Assembly: GCA_033439265.1 (NCBI GenBank)
Contig: JAVTVX010000026.1
Span: 451,501-515,500 of the forward strand
Length of the DNA: 64,000 nt
Reading direction: 5' to 3'
Origin: Dillenia suffruticosa
Lineage: Eukaryota; Streptophyta; Magnoliopsida; Dilleniales; Dilleniaceae
Shown here: positions 35,333 through 45,564 of the stretch, one piece after another
Layout: every line of letters starts with the position of its first letter
How positions within the stretch are numbered: the first letter of the stretch is position 1
The notes under the pieces: model-generated
Told to the model about the DNA's origin: nothing
Database searches by the model: none
What the model saw: only the letters and a program-made list of their open reading frames with translations
Made by a program: the position numbers and the translations under genes

Positions 35333-35337
35333 TCAAA

Positions 35338-35372
35338 ATGATGATTTCAATACACCTTCGGGCTTTTTTTTT

Positions 35373-35415
<43 letters not shown>

Positions 35416-36035
35416 TCAATGAAAGTACTGAAGGTTTCCTAACAAGTGCCTTGGGGCACTCATTATAATAAGTTCTCTTCGGAAATGAAGAATTGTATCA
35501 TTACTAATTACATGCGCATTATGAAGATACGTTTCTTTTGTAATGGTCTTTTATACGAAATAGCAAACCTAATGAATTAAATAGCACCTGAAGAGTGCTC
35601 TCGGGGTATGGTCAACCATAAATGCAATTTGAACTTCTTCCTCATAAATAGCACACCCTAGTTTTGTTGTATGGTATAGGTCCAGAAGCGGGTAGCATGG
35701 ATGGTTGGACTAAAAGGATCTCATCCTTCCTGTTTCATCCAATTTTGCCGCTTTCTCTATCCATTCAACAAACATTATTCTTGCACCCTCCAGTTGTAAA
35801 TATTCACTTTCGCAGATGATCACAGTTATATTTGATTCCTTTTCTTCCTCTCTGTTTAGATTTAACATAAAAGAAGCTTAAGAAAATTTTTGATCCGATA
35901 CAGCAGTCCCCTTTTTATTAGACCTGAGTAGTCAAATGTTTTTCCGTGTCAATTTGAAGACTCATTAGGGATATTTTGATTATCTTTCGGTAGGTATATG
36001 ACATTTAGGCTTCACTTTGTGCCATCATGCGCACG
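35338..36035. other. Intergenic DNA with (AT)n repeat
   Basis: A T-run and about 16 AT units occupy 35367-35410. The rest shows no recognised gene. It lies between the intact-ended Copia element and an older Copia relic. Confidence 0.55.
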
Positions 36036-36039
36036 TTCA

Positions 36040-36680
36040 TGTTAAAAATCTTGGATAAATCCTTTCATGAAAGTCGGTGTTCCAAAGCATATGTTCTCAG
36101 GTGCCAACAGTATGATGTTAGCAGACAAATCATTGAGCTGGTAGTCTGTTTGGTTAAGGCATTCAGTTTCTCCTAGTTGTGATATTGAATCAGGTTGCAT
36201 TGGGGATGGCACTATGATTGATAGTTTCATGCTTTATGTATCCAACTCTTAGGGCTTTTCCAAACCATAAAAGAATAGTTTTCAGCTTGCACAACGTATC
36301 TTCTTCTCCTTTGGTGATAAAACCTTGTGGCTACTCAATGAGAAATGTTAAATTTACGTCTAACTGTTCAATTCTTCTTATTTTGAGTTTCAATATCAAA
36401 GAGAAAGCTTAATGTGTTCAGCTTTGCTGTTGGATGGAGCAAAAGGGTCTCCATAGTCGAGGCTAAATTGCTGAACATATCCCTTAAAAATAAGCCTAGC
36501 TTTGTGCTCGTGAATACTCCCATAGGGACCCAGTCATGTTTTGAACACCCATTTGACAGCAAACTAGTCTATCCACAGGTTCCCATGTTGTATTTTTCTC
36601 AATTATTGATGACAATTCTTGTATTGCTACTTGTCACTCTTTCCTCTAATAGTTTCATAAAAGGCTGTTGGTTCTACAAT
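36040..36680 (-). pseudogene. Decayed Copia reverse transcriptase fragment
   Basis: The minus strand in shifting frames shows the Copia RT order. EPTAFYETI and SSIIEKNTTWEPVD come first. Then HKARLIFKGYVQQFSLDYGD and PFAPSNSKA, then LDV followed by TFLIE-PQGFITKGEED. The block ends with LCKLKTILLWFGKALRVGY. Stops and frame changes throughout show that it is dead. It is more diverged than the element at 23361-35332 and is not part of it, since it lies outside that element's target duplication. No LTRs were seen. Confidence 0.65.
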
Positions 36681-36855
36681 TATCATGTCACCTGATAATG
36701 ATAAATTTTGTTAAGTGATTTGGTTTTTGGCACCGGAGAGCTAAAAGATGAAGATTGTGATGATGGGCAAGAAAAGGCTCGAATCAAGATTATGTTAGAG
36801 ATCTGAAAACTGCAAGAGTAGCGAAACTCACCTTTGGTCAAGTCTGTGATTAAGT

Positions 36856-36858
<3 letters not shown>

Positions 36859-36906
<48 letters not shown>
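36859..36906. repeat. (GA)n microsatellite
   Basis: About 24 AG units, 145 bases beyond the stop codon of the first alpha-galactosidase gene, so probably in or just past its 3' UTR on the minus strand. Confidence 0.9.
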
Positions 36907-36909
<3 letters not shown>

Positions 36910-37050
36910 TTTTACTAATAAAGATTCACAGTTAGTAATTGTACACATCACAATTTCCTTAGAATACAAATAAAAATACTGTTGAAGTTGTTTGAAGGAA
37001 TACATATGATTAGGTCAAGTATAGATTGACACTGAATTTATGAGCCAAAC

Positions 37051-39232
37051 CTAGTTATCTGGTGTGAGGACATACATCTTGCAAGCATGAGCTTCGACCG
37101 TGGCTTGTACTTGGTGCATGACTGATGGTGTGGTCGAATGCTGCCGCAGCACAAAAAGAGTTTCAAAATCAGTTGACACAATCTTGCATGATTCTAAATA
37201 CTAAACAGAGTAATCAGTGATGGAACCCAACCTTCCACAAATCTCTCACATCAACAACTGCTGATGAATCCAGGCCAATATCCCTCCAATCTGCAGTAAT
37301 GGTAGCTCTTGAAGACCCTCTATTCCATAAAATCACCACCGTCCTCTCTCCACTTAAAGGACCAGACCACACCTACAATACAACGGTTTCCCTCATATAA
37401 GCACGTCCCTGACTGTAATTTTACAGCACTTGGTAATAAAAATAAAATGGTTACCTCTAAGTCCCCAGTCTTTTTCACTTTCTTGCCCTGAACCCCAAGC
37501 TTATCTGCATTGCATTATGCATGCATACATACCATTTAAGATGATCGATGAAAGATCAACCAAGCCAAGGCAATCAAATATTTGTGATTTTGAATACTAA
37601 ATTACCTTGATTAACAGCAATGACCTCTTCATTGCTTATCAATTCATAGGTTTCATTATCCAAGTTTCTGATGTCACACCCAAGAAGAAGAGGGGCCTGC
37701 GGTCCGTGTGCCCATCCAAAAGTAAGTTTTGCATGTTCATAATTTTATTTATTTTTATTTTTATTTATTTATTTACTTATTTATTTATTTATTTATTTTA
37801 CCTTCATCAGAGCCCAAATACTGAAATGAGAGCGATACTCTTCCACTGACATGTCTCCATTGCCAACTTCAAGCATGTCTGGATCTATTAACAAAAAATC
37901 ATTGGATTTTCAGATTTCATGAGGCTATTCTTAAGCTATAAATAATTTGCATGCGAAGGACATGAGATGAGTGGTAATATTTTTTAACCATTCCATCCAC
38001 CAGGTCCAGCATAAGATGCCCACGCATCATTCTGGTCAGCACGAGATGTCATGCTATTAACAAAAAGTCATCTATTAATTAGTTTGAATTTGGTGGAAAA
38101 AAAAAAAACAAAAAAGAAAAAAGGAAGAATAAATTGTTGAATTTTTTTAATACCTATCCCAGTTATCCTTAATGTCTCCTGTTGTTCTCCAACTATTACC
38201 AATACTACCTGCCCAAGTTGCAGGGTCGTTCTGCCCCCTACATATATACATAAGTGACATGAACATAAACAATGGTTCATTCTGGGAGAATTTGAGATTT
38301 GAAAGACGTAGCAATGGATGGCAGCATACCATTCACAGAGAGAGAAGAAAATGGGTCTTCCAGTTTTGAGAAGAGCTTTGCTCATGTTAAGATACCTGAG
38401 AGAGACGAGTTTATGACAAACTTGGAAGGCAATAGTTTGTTGAATAAGTAATGCAAAGTTGCATGGTTCACCTTTCTTGAGGGCTTACTCCTTCATTGTG
38501 ACAATTATCATATTTCAGATAATCAATTCCCTGTACAAAATCAACCCATGAGTTACAAGGACACATATATTTGCTGAGCTGTGTGATCAGGATAGCCAAC
38601 TTGAAACCCACCCAAGAGGCAAAGGTGTTGGCATCCTGCTCCTCATGGCCAAGTGAACCAGGCATTGTCTTGGCACAGGTCAATGTCCTGAGCAGAAATT
38701 GTAACGCTAACAATCATTTCAAACTATGTAATGACAATCATGGATTCCAAATCGAATTTAGAATACCCGGCATCTCCATAAATTCCAATTTTGAGCCCTT
38801 TGCCGTGGACATAATCCGCAAGCGCCTTCATGCCAGACGGAAATAGAGACATTTTAGGTACCAAGTTTCCCTGCACACAACCACAGGTCCAAGTGTATTA
38901 ATGTTATCTTTAATGACAAGGAAACAAATGTCGTTTCTTATCTGCACTGGACGATCACATCTTTGTCTTTGCTCACTGTGTATGAGAGAAATTAGGTTGG
39001 TACCCACCTCAGAGTCCCTATTTAACTCAGCCCAACAGTCATCTGCTCAAAAATTAGAAATTTAATGTCACAGGGCAAAGAGTATGAAACATTTCAAAAA
39101 TCAATTCTGATATTTGTTTGGGCTTGCTTACCCAAATTGATATACTCGTATCCTAGAGCTGACAGGCCACTTGAAACCATCGCATCCGCTGTAATTAAAT
39201 AAATGAGTTACAAGAAACACACACATAATATA

Positions 39233-39309
<77 letters not shown>

Positions 39310-39692
39310 CGGCTTGTTGTATCTTTCTTATACTGCATGCATGTTATCTTCTTCCCTTACCTGTCTGTTGAATAAGCTTCTCACTAAGCTTGCAGGGAAA
39401 GTGATTATAACTGTTCCACCTATTGTATCCATTTGAATGCATCAATTTGAATCTTGAATGAAAGAGAAAGAGAAAGAGAAGCAAGTTGTTATTATTGAAT
39501 GAAATACCCCATTTGAGGAGTTCGACCAAGGCCATTATCCAACAGATTTCTTCTCATGACTTGCATTTCATGATCTTCTGTCCCCTTCAGCATTCTCCTA
39601 TAATTGTCGGCAAAGGCAACATTGTTACTAATTCCCACTCCCAGGGTTAATGTGAAACATAAGAGAAACACCATTCCATTAGAAAACTCCAT
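37051..39692 (-). CDS. Alpha-galactosidase A (GH27), AGAL3-like
   Basis: Fifteen exons on the minus strand: 39692-39508, 39419-39361, 39188-39132, 39042-39008, 38870-38767, 38687-38612, 38530-38472, 38395-38330, 38237-38154, 38053-37989, 37884-37802, 37696-37606, 37504-37455, 37372-37232, 37140-37051; 1245 nt, 414 aa. It should hydrolyse terminal alpha-1,6-galactose from raffinose-type sugars, galactomannan or glycolipids. MEFSNG at 39692 was chosen because a hydrophobic signal-like stretch follows; an in-frame Met also lies at 39728. The nucleophile Asp is in YLKYDNC and the acid/base Asp in TTGDIKDNW, both present. GQNDPATW and SRADQND match the AGAL3 type rather than AGAL1/2. WNSYNHF replaces the usual WNSWNHF, and NLDDCWAE replaces NIDDCWAE. 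It is secreted or vacuolar by the signal peptide. First of three tandem copies. Confidence 0.95.
37738..37800. repeat. (TTTA)n-rich microsatellite in intron 11 of alpha-galactosidase A
   Basis: Imperfect TTTA/TTTTTA repeats on the + strand. On the gene strand it reads TAAA repeats directly after the exon 11 donor. Confidence 0.85.
39227..39308. repeat. Compound (TA)n(TATG)n(GA)n microsatellite in intron 2 of alpha-galactosidase A
   Basis: TA units, then seven TATG units, then about 20 GA units, immediately followed by mixed sequence leading to the exon 2 donor. Confidence 0.92.
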
Positions 39693-39750
39693 GACTAGTT
39701 TAATTACAACTGCAGATATACATACCATGTATAAGAACCCACCCTCAAGT

Positions 39751-39760
39751 TAATTTATAG
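39751..39760 (-). promoter_or_regulatory. Putative TATA box of alpha-galactosidase A
   Basis: CTATAAATTA on the minus strand, about 60 bases before the chosen ATG at 39692 and about 25 before the alternative Met at 39728. That spacing makes the 39692 start more likely. Confidence 0.45.
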
Positions 39761-41539
39761 AGATAGCCGGATTAGATTATTCTTTTTCTGTAAATGTGAA
39801 TCCAAACCGAGTGTCCTTGGTTGGATTACTAGTTTGTATTTTTGGTAGCGCAATCTCAACGTAATGGTTAAGCAGCTTGATCGACAGTGACAAGAAGTAT
39901 ACAATTCTATTTTGGGCGGCTACCTAAGGTTTGCCTCATTAAAAATTGTATATTGTAAAGAGATTATGAGGAACAGTTGTGACTGTTTGGCACTTGGGTA
40001 AAGGTGCAGTGTAATAATAGTTTTATTACCATAATAATTATAATTTAAATTAGATATTTTATAATTAATAAAAATATATGTTAACCCAGTGTACCAGGAA
40101 AAAAAAAAGGATTTTCTGGCGAATAGCACCGAAACAATAATCCAGAAATAGAACGCCACCGCCAGGGGATCATGTGTTGTGTTGGGGCAAAGCAAGCGTA
40201 GGAGGCCGAACTCAGCTCTTTCTAAAAAAATATAAAATCACTCCTCACAATGACATTCTTGGACCCCCATGAGGTGTGCTTAATGGAGGGACATGACCCA
40301 GACCCATTTTAGGTTTTTTTTTTTTTTTTATTTGTTTTGCTTGTTCAAATATTCTTGTTTGGTAGTTGAAGAACAAGATTGTAGACAGACAGATGTGTGG
40401 TTTGAAATATTTGTAGAATTAGTTATTGAATGGTTTGTTGTTTTATGTGGTATCACGGGATGCATTTGTTGTATATATATTATTTACTAATGGAAAGTGT
40501 TGTATATATATTTTTGTTGGTTTGTGGTTTGGGCAAATGCTTTGTTGTTTTTGTAGAATTTCTAATTGTAGAAGAACAACGCAAATTGCTAAAACCATAG
40601 GAAACTTTTGTTGTAAGAACCATCGTAGTAAAGTACAAATGTCAATGTAGAGATGTTCATAATAACGTTACATGGTCTTTTCAAAATATATCAACTCATA
40701 AGACAGGTTTATATAACCACAGATCATAATACATCAGAAGGGGTGGTTGGTTCTAGGGCTGGATACTCACGTAGAGATGTTCCCCGATTTATAAAACATG
40801 AACATCTTTCCATGCAAAAGTACTTATAATCACCTTTCAAATAATTTCAAACATTTCTAAAATATTTTCAACAATAATTTTCTCAAAATACTGAATAGTT
40901 TGGCAATTTATCTTGGTAAGATCAACTTGAAATACAATTTTTAAAATTCCAATAATATTTCCATAATCTATGAAAAACAATAATCTATAGAGGGGTGAAT
41001 ATGTTATTCACTTTTTCAATGATTTAGAGATTTTTCAATTTATTAAAATATAACTAAGGAATGAAAGAGTTGAAGAATGAAGAAAATAGACTAAAAAAGA
41101 GAGATTAAAAATACAAAGTTTTTACGGTAGTTCTACGAGACTCGGTGTATGTCTACTTCAAAACTCTATTTGGATTTCCACTATTTTGATTACAGGTTCA
41201 AGTAAGACCGTTATAGTGTTTCTCCTCATGAAACTCTAACCTAGCTTCAACCTCTCATAGGTTGTTTCTCTCTTTAAACCCCATATCAAGAAAACCCTCT
41301 CTCGTATTTGAACTTTAAGTACAAAAGGAGAAAAGATGTTATAATAAGTGAAACAACAAATGTGACAAATATGAAACTCACAAAAAGAACTTTACAAAAG
41401 TAAAAAAAACAGAATATATTACTCGAAACTCAGAGTGTTGTAAGTTTCAGAATGTTCAAAATTTTATTTTATTTTATTTTTAATCTGTACCTCTCTCTTT
41501 TCTTTCAAAGATACATAGTTCTATTTATATTATCATGAT

Positions 41540-43850
41540 TTTATTCATTCAAATAACCATTGTGGTCGGTAAGTTTTAAACCTTCCTCATTGATGTATCA
41601 ACCATAATCAATAAGTCCTTCCAACCACCTGTTTGCGTTTTTGTAGAATTAAACTTTAGAAATAATGTGTCGATTAGAATGAATGGTCTGTCGACTAATC
41701 AATTTGAAATTCAAATTTTATTCATTTGCTGTCGACAACTCCTTTTTCTCTGTATTGTTCTAAAGATGATTTGTCGACTATATCTCATTTGATGTGTCTT
41801 GTTAGTCTGAAACTTTATATACTTAGTGCCCATTTGGTAGGATTTTTCTGACTTTTCTTCTCTTTTTAAGGGGAAGTAAAAATTAATTTTTTTTAAAAAA
41901 GGTTAAAAGTTGTTTGAGTTTTTTACTTTTAAAATAAAATAGTTAATTTCGTTTTTACTATTTTACTTTTGAAGTAAGGTTAAAAGTTAAAAATTAATGG
42001 GTATAATTGAAATTTTGTATAATTTAAATGAATATATTAATGGAATAAAAATAATTACATAAGGATATAAATGAAACAAAAAAAAGATAAATTTCGAAAA
42101 AGTTAAAGCATTAAAAAAAAGAAGAAAAAGCTTATCACAGGAGCTTCTTCATAAAAACTATTTTTAAAATTTTCTTCATGAAAAAAAAAAACTCTTTTTT
42201 TAAGAGTTTTTAAAAAACCCTATTGGGCAGATATTCTCCTTATAAGGAGAAGAGAAACTGAAAAAAAAAACCCTATCAAACGGCCACTTAGTCGACTATT
42301 ACTTGAACTATCATAAGTTCTGTCGACTAGCATAAGTGTTCTGTCAACCATTTAATTTGAAATTCCAAGTTCTGGCTATTTCCTATCGACATCTACCTTT
42401 ATTTAGTGGACTAAGTATTTTTCTACCGTTGGTTAGTCAACTAATATACTTCCTTACTCGACTAATTTTCATTTGGGGTCTCTAGTTAGTCTAAGTTGAA
42501 AGCTTAGTCAGCATGGCTGCTAGTTTTTCTTTATCTTAGATGGAAAAATTTTGCCTCACGTCGACTATTACTTAAGAACAATAGAGATTGTGTCGACTAT
42601 TATGTTGAGATAGCTAGCTAAGTTTTGAATTAAACTAAAGTTCTATCAGATGTGCTAGATCATTGGTCGACTGATGATTTTCTTTAACTTAAGTGCTTGT
42701 CGACTATTATTTGGTTCTTTCTGACTAATACTTTGGTTGGTGAAATTCCTGTCAGTTATCTATAATCTTCTGTTTTCTAGGTATTAGTCAGCTAATCTTC
42801 CTAATTAGTTAATATATTTTCAGTGTATTAGTTGATATCTCATAATACCTTGTTAACTAATGTTCCTGTCTAGTGAACAATTTCGATATTTTAGTTGGCT
42901 ACTGTAAGTTCTAAATCTGTTGAGTTCAGACTGACTCCAAATATGTGTTGACTAATAATCATTCATAGTCAAAAGTTACAATTTCTTAGTCGGCAAACAA
43001 TTGTTTTAGACTTTAACATGCGAACTAAGCTTAAACATATGTCAACTAATATTCTCGCTTAGTCAAAAGTTTCAATATGTCAGTCAGCTATCATATGTTT
43101 CAAATATTTCAGTACAGACTAAATTTAAGTATTTGTTGACTGATATATTTATTTAGTCAAAAGTATCAATTTATTAGTCAGTTGTCATGCGTTTTAAACT
43201 TTAGGGTTCTTAAGACCTTAGCCGGTGCCTCTTATGTGTTGGTCGACAACTTTGTCAGAGCCTAAAATCTTTCTAAGTCCAGAATCACCTTAGTCAGCAG
43301 GCTCTCAATTTTAGTCGGCAATTCTATAGTGTCTTTGGGTTTTGTCGACTAAATTGATGGAATTGTTGACATCTTATAATTTACAGAGATCTTTGGTGAA
43401 CCTTAGTTGACTATATCAATGTTTATGCTAACATATTCTTTGCTTGTCAACTAACATGATTATTTAGTTGGCTAACATAATACTTTAGTTGGCTAATACA
43501 TAAGCTTAGTTAGCTAGCACAATGAATTAATCGACTATGCTAATATCTATCTGGTTTCTGTTGGCTATCACAACAATTTAGTTGGCAAACGCATAAGCTT
43601 AGTTGGCTAGAAATTAGAGTTTGTCGACTGTGTCAATGTTTGTGTTATACATGCTTTGATTCTTTCAACTAACTCGATGGCGTAGTCGACTAATCTAAGC
43701 TATGTTTGGCTACTAGTAAAATTAGTTGACTATTCTTCTTATTCTTGTGTTATATGTCGACTAATATGTGAGGTTAGTCGAAAGTCTCTTACTTAGTGAA
43801 GCTATCTGTCAACTAATCCAATACATATGTTGTCAATGTATATGAATGAG
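41540..43850. repeat. Field of TAGTCGACTAA / TAGTTGGCTAA-like words
   Basis: More than 40 occurrences of short words related to (T)TAGTCGACTA(A), TTAGTTGGCTA, TAGTCAGCTA or GTCAACTAA, spaced irregularly at about 20-80 bases. Many are near-palindromic around TCGA. There is no protein coding. The field is interrupted by the MITE. It may be internal spacer DNA of a decayed LTR element, but no LTR or domain was found. Confidence 0.55.
41828..42285. mobile_element. hAT-like MITE
   Basis: 458 bp with long imperfect terminal inverted repeats. The left end is GCCCATTTGGTAGGATTTTT, and the right end reverse-complements to GGCCGTTTGATAGGGTTTTT. The similarity continues through a CTTTTCTTCTC block for about 45 bases. 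It is flanked by ACTTAGT at 41821-41827 and ACTTAGT at 42286-42292, fitting a 7-8-bp hAT target duplication. There is no coding capacity. The middle has two further short inverted poly-A/poly-T blocks. Confidence 0.75.
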
Positions 43851-45564
43851 CTACTTCAGATTTTTAACTATATTTTTTTAATTTTTTGCTTCACTAATTT
43901 AATATGTTTTACTAATCATCAAAACACATATTTATAACAATATAATTTTAGTAAATTATACTTTCCTAGAAAATAATTACAAATGTTTTATAAATCTTTA
44001 CATATTTATATATATAATTTTGAAATATTAATTTCAAAATAATACTTATTAATTTTCCAACGTAATGCACATACATATGTAATATTGATTTTGAGGTCAA
44101 TATTAAAACATCGGAATCTTCATCTTTCGTGTTGATGATGATGTGGTTCGAGTTACAGAGGTGATGATTTACAGATTAGGTGTAGAAATTCATCCCCTAG
44201 CTTGAAGAGTGTTTGAATGCTCTTTGCAAGTAGAATTGAAGCTGGCTTAAAGAGGTGAAGAACGCAAGGCTTTTACAATTGACTTTAATGGTGATTGCCT
44301 GACCAAAAGTGATCATAGAAAGCTCAAACTCCTAAATTGACAATAGAAATTTGATATGAGTGTTACTATTTCAACTGAGAAATGCAAATTGAGGCTCAAC
44401 CAGGAAAAAAAAAATTCAAGACTTGTTGGCTTGAACAGAAGGTGATTTTGGTTTCGAATATTGTTAAGAAGGATGTTGGTGATGTTGAATTATATAGTTT
44501 CTATAAAAAGTAGTAACGGTTATTGACTCAATAGAGTACAACGCTAAATCTTTTAATCAAAATTTTAAATTTATTAGATAGAAAAATAGAGAACGAGCAC
44601 TTAAGCCTTCAAAATTCTCCGATAGATTTACCTTTGTGAAAACAAGAGCATATCGGTGAAATAAACATGTATATATAAATATATATTTCAATATGTTTCT
44701 TACTTTCTTTATCGATTCAAATTTAATATTGTCTCGATCACCAATTTATTTAAACAATCTTATGAACACTTTAAAAATCATTTATTATGAATTTTAATTT
44801 AATAATTTATTCATGAATGGGTTTTTTTTTTCCCCATAAATGAGTGTCGTTAAATGGGGTTTTAGTGTTTTATTTGGGGAATTTCAGTCGGCTAACTTTG
44901 AAATTTAATTGTGCATAATAAAATTTTGAGAGAGCCCCGACGGTCGAGGGGGGTGGCCATGGCTCGTGATTATGGCGGGTTTTGCAAGAGGAACAGAGCA
45001 GGTATTTTCTTCTTTCCTACCCATAATTGAGTCTCATTCTCATCAGCTTCTAATCTCATATCCCTGCATATGCAATTTGATTGCAGACCCATATACTGCA
45101 AAGCAATTATATGTTTATATTTGGGGTCAGACTGGAATTGAGACATGGATTTTATTTTATTTATTTTTTGTCATTTGTTCAGTGAAATCAATTGGGGTGC
45201 CCTAATTTGAGTGTGCTCAAGTCATGCTAAGACCCTACACTCTTGGGTATGGGGGTTCACTCTCAAATTCCCTTCTCCTGCAATATGGGTATTTTCACAA
45301 ACAACCCCAAATTTCATTTTAATGATCCCTTGTAGATCAGATGAAATTAAAGGGGGACTTGGTTGACTCGATATAGAATAGAATACAAAAAGGTGCGACT
45401 AGAAAGTGATGTAGGAGCAATGTCATTACTTATGATCAGTTTCGTTTAGTATCTCTTGGATTGGAGACCTTCAATATGGCGTGTTTAAGGTAACTACATG
45501 GATATGGTGTATCTAAATTTACTAGTTTCTGTTCTTGAGTCATTGCCCCTTCGCTTGTTGAGTC

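Larger units (their letters stand above)
39761..45564. other. Spacer between alpha-galactosidase A and B, non-genic
   Basis: About 5.8 kb with no supported exon. It contains a long field of TCGACTA-like words (41540-43850), a MITE at 41828-42285, and AT-rich DNA to 44900. The short + strand frame beginning MARDYGGFCKRNRA at 44959 ends at a donor-like GTATTT but has no recognisable continuation. The 250 bases before 45565 should include the 3' UTR of gene B. Confidence 0.6.

Noticed and set aside
44959-45003. Possible first exon MARDYGGFCKRNRA ending at a GTATTT donor
   Set aside because: A plausible start and donor, but no second exon or family similarity could be found, so there is not enough to call a gene.
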